A DNA stretch of 59,135 nucleotides from an uncultured Oscillospiraceae bacterium (GCA_944387015.1 CALXDH010000015.1:1-59135); one strand, 5' to 3'. Shown: positions 42,658-52,647, numbered from the stretch's first letter. Program-made: numbers and translations. The notes: generated by a model not told the origin, from the letters alone.

Positions 42658-45600
42658 ATGAATCAGAAGTTCTGGTGCTGGATCACCACGTTCGCCCTGA
42701 TCCTGGGACTGTGCACCCCGCTGGGGGGGATCGTCCCGACGGCAGCGGCGGAAGAATCCCCCGCCGCCGAGGAATCCGTCCCCGAGGATGAGCCCGCTGC
42801 CGAGGAAACACCCGCTGTCGAGGAAACACCTGCTGCCACGCTGCTGTCTGCCAACGCCACGGGTACTCTGTATGCGGGCACCTGGGGCGACAACATCACC
42901 TGGTCCATCGAGGACGGGGTACTGTCTTTGTCCGGCGAAGGCCCCATGGATGAGGCAGCTGGGTTTTCCTGCGACCTCTCCCCGGAGCACACCATTTACC
43001 ACACCAACGACGGCGTCAGCTTCGTCCCCTACCCATGGAGCACGGACTATTACATTTCCCAGGAGATCGACGCCGAACCGGCAGAGTTTTCCAGTGTGGT
43101 CATCGGAGAGGGCATTACCACCCTGGCCGCCGGTGCCTTCTATAAATTGGGTCTGGAATCCATCACCCTGCCGTCGACCCTGACCTCTATCGAGGACTTC
43201 GCCCTGGCGGAGAACCCCGCCCTGGGTAAGGTATCCATTCCCGAAAGCGTGACGGAGATTGGGATGTACGCCTTTCACGCCACCACGGCGGATTCCCCGG
43301 AAGACACCCTCCCCCTGACGATCCCCGGCAGCGTGGAGACTATTGGCGCCTTCGCCTTCTCCGACAACCGCTACACAAGTATCCTCCTCAACAAAGGGCT
43401 TTTGTCCATCGGGGAAGGCGCCTTTTTCAATGGCACAGAGGAACCGGCCACCCCTGCCGCCATCCCTGCCGCGATAGGTATCCAGGTGCCTGCCAGTGTG
43501 CAGGAGATCGGTCCCGGCGCATTCTGCACCGCCGTCATGGACATCATCGTCCTGGAGGGAAACCAGTATTACACCGATGTATGCGGACAGCTTTACGATA
43601 TTGACAAGACGTTTCTCCACACCCGCCCCAGATATTACCGGCCCGATGAGTGGTCTTCCACATCGGATTACGAAGAGTCTCTGCATATGCGTCCGGAGGT
43701 GATCGGCGAATACGCCTATTCCTGCTCGCCCACGCTGACGCAGGCGGAGATTCCAAGTTCGGTCCGGGAGATCCAGGACAACGCCTTTGCAGGCTGCACT
43801 GCCCTGGAAGAGGTGACCTTTGAGCCCGGCGGCCAGCTCCAGTCCATCGGAGACAGCGCCTTTTTCAATTGTCCCCGTCTGTCCGCCATCGATGTGCCTG
43901 TAGGTGTGGAGAGCATCGGCATGAATGCCTTCGACGGCTGTCTGCTCTCCAGAGTATCCCTGCCAGAGGGACTGGAAACCATTGGCGCCTATGCCTTTTG
44001 GGGCTGCCAATTCTCCGATCTGTCCCTGCCAGACAGCGTTACCGATCTGGGCCGCGGCGCGTTTTTGGACTGCGATCAGTTGGAGGCGATCTCCCTGCCT
44101 TCGGCCCTGGACCGTATCGTCCCGGAGCTGTTCTCGGGCTGTACAGCGCTGGAGTCTGTGACCATGGGCGAGGCCATCGCCTCCGTGGGGGATCAGGCGT
44201 TCTATGAATGCACCGCACTGTCCGGCCTGTCGCTGCCCGGCAGCGTGAAGTCTGTTGGAGACGAAGCCTTTTACAATTGCTCCAGCCTGCAAACCCTGTC
44301 CTTTCCAAGCAGTCTGACCTCGATCGGTGAGAGTGCTTTTGAAAACGCCGGCCTGATGGAGCTCTCTTTGCCAGATACCGTCACAACGCTGGGTGTGTCC
44401 GCCTTTTCCGGCTGCCCTATGACCCAGGCGCGTCTGTCCGCCGGTCTGACCAAAATTCCCGGCTGGGCATTCTACAACTGCAGAAACCTGACGGGGCTCA
44501 CGGTCCCCGCCGGCGTCACCGCCATCGGGGAGCAGGCCTTCTCCGGCTGCAAGGCCCTGACGGCGGTCTCCCTGCCGGAGAGCGTCAATACCATCGGGCA
44601 GTCCGCCTTCCGCGACTGTGCCGCTCTGGCAGAGCTGGCTATTCCCGAGGGGGGCACCAGCATCGGAAAGTACGCCTTCTCCGGCTGCACCCAGCTGCGC
44701 TCCCTGGAAATGCCCAAGACCATGAAAACTGTGGATATTTGCGCCTTTGAAGACTGCGCCAGCCTGGAGAAGGTGCGCTATAACAGCACCTGCGCCGCCT
44801 GGGACGAAATCGATATTGCCGAAGAGGGCAACCAGGATCTTCGCTTTGCCCTCATTACCTGCACGGACGGGTACTACGGCGTGGGCAGCGTCGAGCACAT
44901 GCCGAAATTCACGACCGTAGACATCTTTCCCGACGGCGGCTCCGCTACTGATCGTCTCCCTCTTTACAGCACTGCCCAGTACTATCTGATCATGGACGAA
45001 GAGGATTGGGATGACTTTTTCACAGAGCACGAAAATCTTTTCATCCCCATAGATGGAAGCAGCTATAGAGCCACCTTCACCGGTACGATCTCCGCCTATT
45101 CTTCCGGCGAGATGCTTTTTTCTGTGTCCGATCCCACTGTGAATCTGCAAACGCATCAATTCGAATTTCATATTAAAGTGGATTCCATTACCAGGGCCGC
45201 ATTGCCCAATAGCACGGTCACCTTCTATCTCACCAGCGACGGAGAGGTGCTGGCCCGGTCTGTCCCCATCACCGCTTTTCCTGTTCAGCAGTGGCCTTTT
45301 GAGAATTACAGCTCCAAAGTACCCTCCGTTCTGGTTTCCGCACTTCTGGGAAAGGTCAAGGCCTTCGAGCTGGAAACAAAGCTGTCCAAGGGCTTGGGCA
45401 CCGACGGACTCTGCTTCGGCATGGCTTTGACCGCCTCCCTCATCGATTTCGGAGATATTCCGATCTCCTCCTTCGGCTGCAGAGTTCTGGACCAGGTCCA
45501 GAAAACCGATACCATGCTGACGATCCCCAGCGCTTTGGAAAACGTCTCCGGGAATATGAACGCCGACGAACTGATCAAGATTGGGCATGTCATGCAGCAC

Positions 45601-47106
45601 TATCCGCTCGCGCAACAGCAGCTGGAGGCCAATCACGGCAAATATGCCGATCTGGTGGCAGCCATCAACCGCTACAAAATGGGAACGGGCGCCATGCCGC
45701 TGATCTATATGGAGGGCACCAACGGCAATATCCATACCGTCTGCGCCTACGACTACCGTTTCGAGGTGGATCTGGGAATCTTCTACGTCACTGTCTATGA
45801 CAATGCTTTCCCCAATCGGGTCGGGGAAATCTCGTTTGACAACTACAACTATCCGGAACATTCCACGTGGAAATACATAGACATGGGCACCTATTTCGGC
45901 TCCATCGATACGCTTACCTTCCTGGATCCCTCCGCCGTCTATGAATTTGAGTCAACAGAGGGATTTGCATTATTCGGAGGCAAGACGTCCTCCAATTCTC
46001 TGGGAAATCTGTTCCACGCTGCCCTTGACCATATCAGCAGTGACGCCGGCACGGGCGAGGGCCAGGACGCGGAAGATCCGTCCATTCTCTGCTGGCTCTC
46101 CGGCAGCGGATCGGTGGTCCTGGAGGATCTGGTTCCGGACACTGAGGCTTTCGTAGCGGACGACTACGCCTCCTACACCATCCGCCAGGCCGACACCGGC
46201 ACGTTCCGCCTGACGGACGGCGAGGTCGTCCAGGCTCAGGCCTCCGGCGAGGCAGTGGATCTTTCCTGCGAGTACTTCCCCAACGACGGCGACACCCTGG
46301 TGTGTGTCACGTTCCAGGGCACCTGTGCTGAAGGGGAGTCCGTCTCCCTGACCTATGACCCTGAGACACAGGCCGTGGACCTCACCGACGCCGGCCAGGG
46401 CACCATCACCGTCACCTACAATGACGGCAACGATGCTACAGAGGATCCCACCTGGACCCAAAACGTCTCCGGCGGCACGGTATCCGTTACCGGCGACGGC
46501 TCCGCCGCTCCCGAGATCAACAGCGACGCCGGCACATCCGGCGGCTCTTCCTCCGGCGGCTCCTCTTCCGGCAGTTCTTCCTCCAGTGGGGCAGCCATTC
46601 CGGAATCCGATCCCACCTATGCCGACGTACCTGCCGATTATTGGGCATATACAGAAATCGCCTGGGCCTGGGAGAACGGCTATATGAGCGGCACTGCCGC
46701 TACGTCCTTCAACCCCGGCGGTACCGTCTCCCGCCAGCAGGTGTGGATGATCCTGGCCCGGATGGCTGGGGAGAATCCCGCCAATATGGCTGAGGCCAAA
46801 GCCTGGGCAGTAGCAAGCGGCATCTCCGACGGATCCAACCCCGGCGGAGCAGTCACCCGCCAGCAGCTGGCAGCCCTGCTGTACCGATTCGCGGTGCAGT
46901 ATGGTTACGATGTATCCGTTGGTGAGGATACCAACATCCTCAGCTACACCGATTTCGCCGATCTCAGTGAGTATGCGATCCCGGCCATGCAGTGGGCCTG
47001 CGGCGCGGGGATTATCAACGGCACTGGCGACGGCTCCACCCTCTCTCCTCAGGGCGTGAGCACCCGAGCCCAGCTGGCAGTGATGCTGTACCGCTGGCTG
47101 GCCTAA
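42658..47106 (+). CDS. Surface protein: LRR repeats, papain-like domain and SLH anchor
   Basis: 1,482 residues. Signal peptide (ending near PTAAAEE), a Pro/Glu/Ala-rich stretch, then a dozen BspA-type leucine-rich repeats (IGxxAFxxCxxLxxVxLPxSVxxIG, about 60-740). A following domain carries a papain-like set: Cys919 in GLCFGMA, His1026 in NIHTVCAYDY and Asp1048/Asn1049 in VYDNAFP. A Gly/Ser linker leads to three SLH motifs at the C terminus that would bind secondary cell-wall polymer. ATG 42658 has AAAGGA at 8 nt; an ATG two codons earlier is too close to it. Large adhesin or substrate-binding protease candidate. Confidence 0.9.
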   Translation: MNQKFWCWITTFALILGLCTPLGGIVPTAAAEESPAAEESVPEDEPAAEETPAVEETPAATLLSANATGTLYAGTWGDNITWSIEDGVLSLSGEGPMDEAAGFSCDLSPEHTIYHTNDGVSFVPYPWSTDYYISQEIDAEPAEFSSVVIGEGITTLAAGAFYKLGLESITLPSTLTSIEDFALAENPALGKVSIPESVTEIGMYAFHATTADSPEDTLPLTIPGSVETIGAFAFSDNRYTSILLNKGLLSIGEGAFFNGTEEPATPAAIPAAIGIQVPASVQEIGPGAFCTAVMDIIVLEGNQYYTDVCGQLYDIDKTFLHTRPRYYRPDEWSSTSDYEESLHMRPEVIGEYAYSCSPTLTQAEIPSSVREIQDNAFAGCTALEEVTFEPGGQLQSIGDSAFFNCPRLSAIDVPVGVESIGMNAFDGCLLSRVSLPEGLETIGAYAFWGCQFSDLSLPDSVTDLGRGAFLDCDQLEAISLPSALDRIVPELFSGCTALESVTMGEAIASVGDQAFYECTALSGLSLPGSVKSVGDEAFYNCSSLQTLSFPSSLTSIGESAFENAGLMELSLPDTVTTLGVSAFSGCPMTQARLSAGLTKIPGWAFYNCRNLTGLTVPAGVTAIGEQAFSGCKALTAVSLPESVNTIGQSAFRDCAALAELAIPEGGTSIGKYAFSGCTQLRSLEMPKTMKTVDICAFEDCASLEKVRYNSTCAAWDEIDIAEEGNQDLRFALITCTDGYYGVGSVEHMPKFTTVDIFPDGGSATDRLPLYSTAQYYLIMDEEDWDDFFTEHENLFIPIDGSSYRATFTGTISAYSSGEMLFSVSDPTVNLQTHQFEFHIKVDSITRAALPNSTVTFYLTSDGEVLARSVPITAFPVQQWPFENYSSKVPSVLVSALLGKVKAFELETKLSKGLGTDGLCFGMALTASLIDFGDIPISSFGCRVLDQVQKTDTMLTIPSALENVSGNMNADELIKIGHVMQHYPLAQQQLEANHGKYADLVAAINRYKMGTGAMPLIYMEGTNGNIHTVCAYDYRFEVDLGIFYVTVYDNAFPNRVGEISFDNYNYPEHSTWKYIDMGTYFGSIDTLTFLDPSAVYEFESTEGFALFGGKTSSNSLGNLFHAALDHISSDAGTGEGQDAEDPSILCWLSGSGSVVLEDLVPDTEAFVADDYASYTIRQADTGTFRLTDGEVVQAQASGEAVDLSCEYFPNDGDTLVCVTFQGTCAEGESVSLTYDPETQAVDLTDAGQGTITVTYNDGNDATEDPTWTQNVSGGTVSVTGDGSAAPEINSDAGTSGGSSSGGSSSGSSSSSGAAIPESDPTYADVPADYWAYTEIAWAWENGYMSGTAATSFNPGGTVSRQQVWMILARMAGENPANMAEAKAWAVASGISDGSNPGGAVTRQQLAALLYRFAVQYGYDVSVGEDTNILSYTDFADLSEYAIPAMQWACGAGIINGTGDGSTLSPQGVSTRAQLAVMLYRWLA

Positions 47107-47129
47107 ACGGCAGAATTCCAAACGAATCA

Positions 47130-47165
47130 GCCCCCGGCGTCCGAAAGGACGCCGGGGGCTTTTTT
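47130..47165 (+). terminator. Terminator after the SLH protein gene
   Basis: GCCCCCGGCGTCC pairs with GGACGCCGGGGGC around GAAA, followed by six T. Confidence 0.93.
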
Positions 47166-47202
47166 CGGTTGCCACCGCACGGAACCAAATCAGCCAAACG
47201 CC

Positions 47203-47272
47203 GCAGCCTGTGTGGGCCGAGGCTGGCGAGGACGATTTACAGGGGTATCTCCAGAGGAAAAACAGTTTGGGA
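47203..47272 (+). repeat. Diverged repeat, copy 1
   Basis: About 70 bp similar to 55464-55533 (shared blocks GCCTGTGTGG, GGCTGGC, AGTATCTCCAGAG-like TATCTCCAGAG, AAAACAG). Both copies lie upstream of related fragments coding for RQGQExLLKLADLExELQEE. Confidence 0.65.
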
Positions 47273-47337
47273 GGCGGAGTGCCGGGAAGTCAGGAAGGAG
47301 CCGGATGCGGTCTATCCGGACCTCTGCCAAGTGCTGG

Positions 47338-47460
47338 ACCGGCAAGGGCAGGAGAACCTGCTTAAACTGGCGGACTTGGAGAATGAACTGCAGGAGGAGG
47401 TATCCCCGGAAAGTTTCAGCGGCTCTGAACGGAGTTCCCGGCTCTCCCTTTCTCTACGAT
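47338..47460 (+). pseudogene. Fragment of a small unknown protein, copy 1
   Basis: One frame reads DRQGQENLLKLADLENELQE then EVSPESFSGSERS. A second, closely similar fragment occurs at 55733-55840. No start site or complete gene is visible, and the downstream sequence to 47788 has no convincing gene. Probably leftovers of a duplicated, decayed gene. Confidence 0.5.
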
Positions 47461-47788
47461 GAGGAAAAGGCTCCCGATACCTGTCCCGACGGAAAGACGC
47501 TGCGCCTGCGGAACCTCAATCGCAGCGTCGGGGGACTGCACTGGGAGTATTTCGCGGACAGGAGCGAGAGCTCCACACGTTGCCGTCTGCGAGACTCTGC
47601 GGAGGACAAAAAAGCTGGCATAAAATCTAAACATATCAGAAACCGGGCCGAAAAAATCCGCGGAAAATCAGCAAGGAAACCAGCGGCGGACTTCACAAAG
47701 GTTATACATTCTGTTTCCCTTGGAGATTACAGCAGTTCAGGCTTATTTTCCGCCTTGCTTGATTTGTCAATTCTTTTGAGCGCGCACT

Positions 47789-48673
47789 TCAAATATTCAT
47801 GAGATTGTTGTCCGAAAAAAAGGTGATGACTTCTTTTCGAAAGAGGTTTACCGTAGGCGAAATATACTGCGGGAAAACGGTAACAAGTCCGATGGTTCGG
47901 ATGGGTGCGTTTTCAATTGGATAGACATTGATGCAACTGTCTGGGGGATAGGTAATGGAGGCGGTGATCCGAAAGCCGAACCCCTGCCGGATATACTCGT
48001 AGCAGGATTCATCATTGTCGATTCGAAAGACAGAGTCAAAGGGGATCCCCGCGGCGGACAGGATGGAGTCACTTTCTTTGTCAAAATTCCCGGTCCGCAA
48101 AATAATGGGCATGTCCCGGAGGTCCTCTGGAGTCATGCTGACGCCGTTTCTGGGGACATAGTCCTTGGGAGTAAAGCAGACCATAGGAGTCCTGTGAAGG
48201 GGAATAAAAGAAGCTGCGTTATAGTAGGAGTTGAATACGATGGCCAGATCGATCTCTCCGCTCTCCATCCAATGTTTGATCTGCATGTCATTGGCCTGAC
48301 GGATGGAAACCTTGATGTTGGGATACTTTTGATGGAACTGCTGCAAAATGGAGGGAAGCCAGTCCCGGATCACATTGTTGTATGCGGCGATATGAACGGA
48401 ACCCGTCACAGAGTTTTTCAGCCGCAGTGCCTCCTCCATCAAAGCGCTTCCGGATTTCAGATAATTCTGAATATAGGGGAGGAGCGCTTTACCGCTGCTG
48501 GTCAGCTCAAAGTGATTGCGCTCGCGGATAAAAAGAGCGTATCCCACGCTGTCTTCAACCTTTTTTACCATGTGGCTCACAGCGGAAGGAGTTAAATTGA
48601 GGATGTTTGCGGCCTGGCTGATGCTGTGGTGTTCTGCTACGGTGGCGATAACGTTCCACGAATAGAGTGACAT
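47789..48673 (-). CDS. LysR-family transcriptional regulator
   Basis: 294 residues, standard LysR length. N-terminal winged helix-turn-helix (VAEHHSISQAANILNLTPSAVSHMVKKVE), then a two-lobed effector domain starting near TGSVHIAAYN. It is divergent from the permease/racemase/AroM cluster, so by LysR custom it should regulate that cluster with a pathway metabolite as inducer. A clear inverted repeat lies at about -65 of the permease promoter. Confidence 0.93.
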   Translation of the reverse strand: MSLYSWNVIATVAEHHSISQAANILNLTPSAVSHMVKKVEDSVGYALFIRERNHFELTSSGKALLPYIQNYLKSGSALMEEALRLKNSVTGSVHIAAYNNVIRDWLPSILQQFHQKYPNIKVSIRQANDMQIKHWMESGEIDLAIVFNSYYNAASFIPLHRTPMVCFTPKDYVPRNGVSMTPEDLRDMPIILRTGNFDKESDSILSAAGIPFDSVFRIDNDESCYEYIRQGFGFRITASITYPPDSCINVYPIENAPIRTIGLVTVFPQYISPTVNLFRKEVITFFSDNNLMNI

Positions 48674-48829
48674 GGCGACCTCCGTTGAATTTTACTTCAA
48701 TAATATCATAAAAAAATATCAAAGATTGTCAATGATAATTGCACAATCGCGGCAAAAAAACTGCAAAAAATTTCTAAAAATATTGGAATGTAATAGATGC
48801 GGCGGAGAATTCTTTTAAAAACGACTATC

Positions 48830-48855
48830 ATAAATTGAATCATTGTTCAATTTAT
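48830..48855. promoter_or_regulatory. Probable LysR operator
   Basis: ATAAATTGAA-TCATTG-TTCAATTTAT is a perfect 10-6-10 inverted repeat. Its centre is about 65 bp upstream of the expected start of the permease transcript, the usual recognition site position for LysR activators. Confidence 0.7.
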
Positions 48856-48872
48856 AGTGGCTATTTTTGCTA

Positions 48873-48901
48873 TTTACATCAATAAAGGGCAGCTCTATAA
48901 T
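48873..48901 (+). promoter_or_regulatory. Promoter of the permease-AroM cluster
   Basis: TTTACA (48873-48878) and TATAAT (48896-48901) with a 17 bp spacer. The leader to the first start codon is about 105 nt. Confidence 0.75.
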
Positions 48902-49011
48902 AAACGATAATCCGCTAGCGTACTTTGTGGTGGAAACAAATGTTTCTCTACGAGAGGTAGTTCTTCGGAAACTCCAGGAACTAAGACGTGTGCTGAGAAA
49001 GGAGACGAAAC

Positions 49012-50364
49012 ATGGAAGAGAAGAGCAGAGCTGTGGGAATCGTGGAATCAGAGGAGACCTTCAACGACTATGAATTTTCCCCGGTACCCGACGAGAAGAA
49101 AAACACCTGGAAGGCCCAGGTCTTCGTCTGGCTGGGCGTTGGCTTCTGCCTGACGGCATTCACTCTGGGCGGCCAGATCGCCCTGGGACTTGGCTTTTGG
49201 CCCACCGTCGCGGCAGTGCTTGTGGGCGGCATTATTTTGACAGTGGTGGGTGCCCTGGTGGGTGCCATCGGTGTCCGGAGCGGACTTTCCTCGACTGTTT
49301 CCTCCAGATTTACTTTCGGTACTTATGGCGCGATCATTTTTGGACTGATCAACGCCCTGTGCAACTTCGGCTGGTTCGGCTATCAGTGCACGTTTTTCGG
49401 CAGCAGCATTACCAGCATGTTCAAACTGGCGGCAGGTATCGACGTGAATCTGACGGCGTGCATTGTCATCGGCGGTCTGCTTATGATGATCACGGCCATT
49501 GTGGGCTATAAGGGCATCAAGGTCCTGTCCCAGTTCGGCGTGCCGCTGCTGTTCCTGCTGGTGATCGGCGGTGTGATAAAGACGTTTACAGTGGTCCCTG
49601 CCAGCGAGATCGTTTCTGCGCCCCCGGTTGAGCCGATCTCCTTCGCTACCGCCGTGTCTTTGATGGTGGGCAGCTTTATCGTCGGCGTGTCTATTGTGCA
49701 GGATTTCACCAGATACTCCAAGACCGTGAAGGACTCCTCCATCGGCATCGTTCTGGGTTTCACCATCGGCTATCCCGCAGTGGTAATCTGCGGTGCGATC
49801 TTTGCCTGCGCCTTCCAGTCCAATGATCTGACCAATACGCTGATCAATGTGCTGGGCTTCGGATACATTGCGGCCTTTATCATCGTGGTAGCCACCTGGA
49901 CCACCAATGATAATAACCTCTATCAGTCCGTCCTGGGCCTCACCAACGCCTGCCATGGCATCATCAAGCTGCCTCGCTGGATCACCACGGCCATCTGCGG
50001 CGTCATTGCCACCATCTTGGGCGCCATCGGCATGATCGACTGGCTGGTGCCTTTCCTGAATATCCTCTGCGTAGTGGTGCCTCCGATCACCGGCGCGATG
50101 CTGGCGGATTTCTACATCCTGAAAAATGCGGACAATTACAAATTTGAGTTGATGGATAAGATCCCCAATGCGCGGCCTGACACCAGCATCGGAGCCATTG
50201 TGGGCTGTCTGGTGGGCCTGTGCATGAACGAGCCTCCCGTGGGATTCGGCGTGCCCTTCATGGTACAGCTGTCCACGATCGTTCCCTCTGCCCTGGTGGC
50301 GATGGCCTGCTCCGTGGTGATGGTGCTTATCATCAATCAGTTTACTGCCAAGAAAGCAGCCTGA
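49012..50364 (+). CDS. NCS1-family permease (cytosine/purine/hydantoin type)
   Basis: 450 residues, 12 membrane helices. Motifs match CodB-like NCS1 carriers: GGQIALGLGFW, SRFTFGTYGAI, FGWFGYQC, VQDFTRY and ATWTTNDNNLYQSVLGL. Such carriers import nucleobases, hydantoins or similar ring compounds by cation symport. RBS AAAGGAG. It is the first gene of a cluster with an Asp/Glu-racemase-like protein, DUF1177, AroM, an aminopeptidase and an amidase, so a hydantoin- or peptide-like nitrogen compound is a plausible substrate. Confidence 0.9.
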   Translation: MEEKSRAVGIVESEETFNDYEFSPVPDEKKNTWKAQVFVWLGVGFCLTAFTLGGQIALGLGFWPTVAAVLVGGIILTVVGALVGAIGVRSGLSSTVSSRFTFGTYGAIIFGLINALCNFGWFGYQCTFFGSSITSMFKLAAGIDVNLTACIVIGGLLMMITAIVGYKGIKVLSQFGVPLLFLLVIGGVIKTFTVVPASEIVSAPPVEPISFATAVSLMVGSFIVGVSIVQDFTRYSKTVKDSSIGIVLGFTIGYPAVVICGAIFACAFQSNDLTNTLINVLGFGYIAAFIIVVATWTTNDNNLYQSVLGLTNACHGIIKLPRWITTAICGVIATILGAIGMIDWLVPFLNILCVVVPPITGAMLADFYILKNADNYKFELMDKIPNARPDTSIGAIVGCLVGLCMNEPPVGFGVPFMVQLSTIVPSALVAMACSVVMVLIINQFTAKKAA

Positions 50365-50371
50365 TAGAACC

Positions 50372-51025
50372 ATGGTCAGGAAGAATGTTGTCGTTATCCG
50401 TGTCGTCACGCTGGAGGACCAGACCATGCTGCGGATGCACGGAGATCTGATCGAGGCGTATTATCCTGCGCTTCGAACGGATTCGTACTGTATCGGGGAC
50501 CAGCCGCGGGGAGTCTGCGATCTGGAAACCAAAACCCTGGCAGTTCCAAAGATCATCGCGCTGGCAAAGGAGCATCAGGACGCGGACGCCATCGTAATTA
50601 GCTGCTGTGATGATCCGGCAGTAGAAGAGCTGAGAGAGATGCTCTCTGTTCCGGTCATCGGCGCCGGCACGGCTGTGAGTGCAGTGGCCCGCGGCTTGGG
50701 CAAACAGGTGGGAATCATTGGAATTACGGAATATGTGCCTGAGCCGTATCGGAGGATTTTAGGGGATGACCTTATTGACCTTGGCAGACCTGATGGCGTG
50801 ACGTGCACACTGGATTTGATGACAGACGTCGGCCGGGAGAGCGTGCTGCGCAAGGCGCAGGAGTTGAAAGCTCAGGGCGCAAACTGTATTGCTCTGGCAT
50901 GTACGGGAATGAGCACGATTCGGATTGCCCGGGAAATCGAAAACAGCTGCGGCATTCCGGCGGTGGACCCAGTGACGGCAGAGGGACTCTTTGCCTATTA
51001 TGCCTGCTTGCAAAGCGAACGATAA
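50372..51025 (+). CDS. Asp/Glu/hydantoin racemase superfamily protein
   Basis: 217 residues. The two-cysteine layout of the racemase superfamily is present: Cys78/Cys79 in VISCCDDPAV and Cys177 in ALACTGMS, with a symmetric two-lobe fold. Enzymes of this family invert configuration at a carbon next to nitrogen, e.g. hydantoins, Asp or Glu, without cofactor. Starts 7 bp after the permease stop. Closest in style to hydantoin racemase-like proteins. Confidence 0.85.
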   Translation: MVRKNVVVIRVVTLEDQTMLRMHGDLIEAYYPALRTDSYCIGDQPRGVCDLETKTLAVPKIIALAKEHQDADAIVISCCDDPAVEELREMLSVPVIGAGTAVSAVARGLGKQVGIIGITEYVPEPYRRILGDDLIDLGRPDGVTCTLDLMTDVGRESVLRKAQELKAQGANCIALACTGMSTIRIAREIENSCGIPAVDPVTAEGLFAYYACLQSER

Positions 51026-51043
51026 ACGGAAGAAGGAACGCAT

Positions 51044-51985
51044 ATGTTAATTAAACAGGTTATGGAAGTGTTTGATCTCCTGGACAGCCCTCATGCCTGC
51101 GGAGAAGAGTTTAAAGCTTATTTGCAGAGCAAGGGGGAAAGCGATATTACGGTCAAGACTATCCGGGACGGGAAATACGCCACGGATTTTATCAAGATCG
51201 TCATCGCCGGAAAGAATGGAAGACTCGCCGGGGGAACCGCCCCCACTATGGGCATTGTGGGACGTCTGGGTGCGATTGGCGCCAGACCGGAAGTGACCGG
51301 ATACGTCTCCGACGGCGACGGTGCGCTGTGTGCTCTGGCCGCTGCGTCAAAGTTAGTGGAAATGAAGCGCAAGGGTGATGCGCTGGAGGGGGATGTGATC
51401 ATCTGCACCCAGATCTGCCCCCATGCGCCCACGCAGCCTCATGAGCCGGTTCCGTTCATGGGCTCTCCCGTAGACATGGCCACCATGAACCGGGAGGAAG
51501 TGAACGACAAGATGGAAGCGGTTTTGTCCATCGACACCACAAAGGGCAACAGCGTCATCAATGTCAACGGTTTTGCAGTGTCGCAGACCGTCAAGGAAGG
51601 CTATATTCTGCGGTACAGCAGCGATATTCTGGATATCATGCAGCGAACCACCGGAAAGGTCCCCCACACTTTTGGCGTTTCCATGCAGGATATTACCCCT
51701 TACGGCAACGGACTGTACCACCTCAACAGCATTTTGCAGCCCGCCACAGCGACTGCCGCCCCAGTAATCGGCGTAGCAGTCACCACCGAGCAGCCTGTGG
51801 CCGGCTGCGCCACCGGGGCGTCCCACTTTGTGGACGTGGAGGAGACGGCACGTTTTGCGGTGGAAGTGGCCAAAGCATATGGTGCCGGGAAGTGCAGCTT
51901 CTATGATGAGGCGGAGTTCCATGCTCTGGAGGCACGGTACGGAAAGATGGACCATCTTCAGACCATGGGGGCGGATGTGAAATGA
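51044..51985 (+). CDS. DUF1177 family protein
   Basis: 313 residues, soluble. I recognise the DUF1177 family by GTAPTMGIVGRLGAIGARPEV-like sequence, ICTQICPHAPTQPH and TTEQPVAGCATGASHFVDVEE. Function unknown; His/Cys/Asp-rich conserved stretches suggest a metal or catalytic site, and the fold may be peptidase-related. It overlaps the following aroM gene by 4 bp, a pairing known for this family, so the two probably work together. RBS GAAGAAGGAA. Confidence 0.8.
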   Translation: MLIKQVMEVFDLLDSPHACGEEFKAYLQSKGESDITVKTIRDGKYATDFIKIVIAGKNGRLAGGTAPTMGIVGRLGAIGARPEVTGYVSDGDGALCALAAASKLVEMKRKGDALEGDVIICTQICPHAPTQPHEPVPFMGSPVDMATMNREEVNDKMEAVLSIDTTKGNSVINVNGFAVSQTVKEGYILRYSSDILDIMQRTTGKVPHTFGVSMQDITPYGNGLYHLNSILQPATATAAPVIGVAVTTEQPVAGCATGASHFVDVEETARFAVEVAKAYGAGKCSFYDEAEFHALEARYGKMDHLQTMGADVK

Positions 51986-52647
51986 AGAAGATCGGCGCCG
52001 TTACCATCGGTCAGGCACCCAGGACGGATGTGATGGAGGATCTGGCCGGAATCCTCCAGGGAGACGTTGAGCTGATACAGGCCGGCGCGCTGGATTCACT
52101 GACATTGGAGGAAGTAAAGACGCTGCGGCCGGATGGCACGGGGAACACCCTGGTCAGCAGAATGCGGGACGGTACAGGTGTCATGCTGCAGGAGCAGAAA
52201 ATCCTGCCCCTGATGCAGCAGAGGATCCATGAGTTGGAGGAACAGGGTGTCAGCGCGATCCTGATTATGTGCACGGGAGAGTTTCCGGAGACTTTTGTGT
52301 CGAGGGTACCCTTGATTTATCCCAGTAAGGTCATCTGCAGTGTTGTGGCAGCGCTCAACAACATTTCCCGCATCGGCATCATTACGCCGGAGGAGGCGCA
52401 GATAGAGGATATCCGAAAGAAGTGGAGCCCCATTGTGGAAACGGTGGTTCCGGTTCAGTGGAATCCCTACCTTGAAAGCAGATCCGAAACGGCAGTTTCC
52501 CTGCTGCGGGAGGCGCATGTGGACCTGGCGGTCATGGACTGCTTTGGTTACAGCAGTGAAATGCGCGATTTCGCTGCCCGGGCCATTGGCAAGCCGGTGA
52601 TTCTTTCCCGCACCATGGCGGCCCGTGTTCTGTTGGAGATCGTATAA
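51982..52647 (+). CDS. aroM: AroM family protein
   Basis: 221 residues, similar in length to E. coli AroM. Conserved IGAVTIGQAPRTDVMEDL at the start, MCTGEFPE in the middle and AVMDCFGYSSEMR near the end; two-lobed like Asp/Glu racemases, with Cys in both lobes. The biochemical role of AroM is unknown. Coupled to the DUF1177 gene and in a cluster with a second racemase-like protein, so both may act on the same imported compound. Confidence 0.88.
   Translation: MKKIGAVTIGQAPRTDVMEDLAGILQGDVELIQAGALDSLTLEEVKTLRPDGTGNTLVSRMRDGTGVMLQEQKILPLMQQRIHELEEQGVSAILIMCTGEFPETFVSRVPLIYPSKVICSVVAALNNISRIGIITPEEAQIEDIRKKWSPIVETVVPVQWNPYLESRSETAVSLLREAHVDLAVMDCFGYSSEMRDFAARAIGKPVILSRTMAARVLLEIV

Noticed and set aside
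43700-44760. Regular repeats that might suggest a CRISPR array
   Set aside because: They are coding leucine-rich repeats of about 23 residues with variable DNA; no identical repeats with unique spacers occur anywhere in the window.
42400-45861. A 1,153-codon open frame on the minus strand
   Set aside because: It is the antisense shadow of the LRR/SLH protein; the plus strand has the signal peptide, repeats, motifs, ribosome site and terminator.
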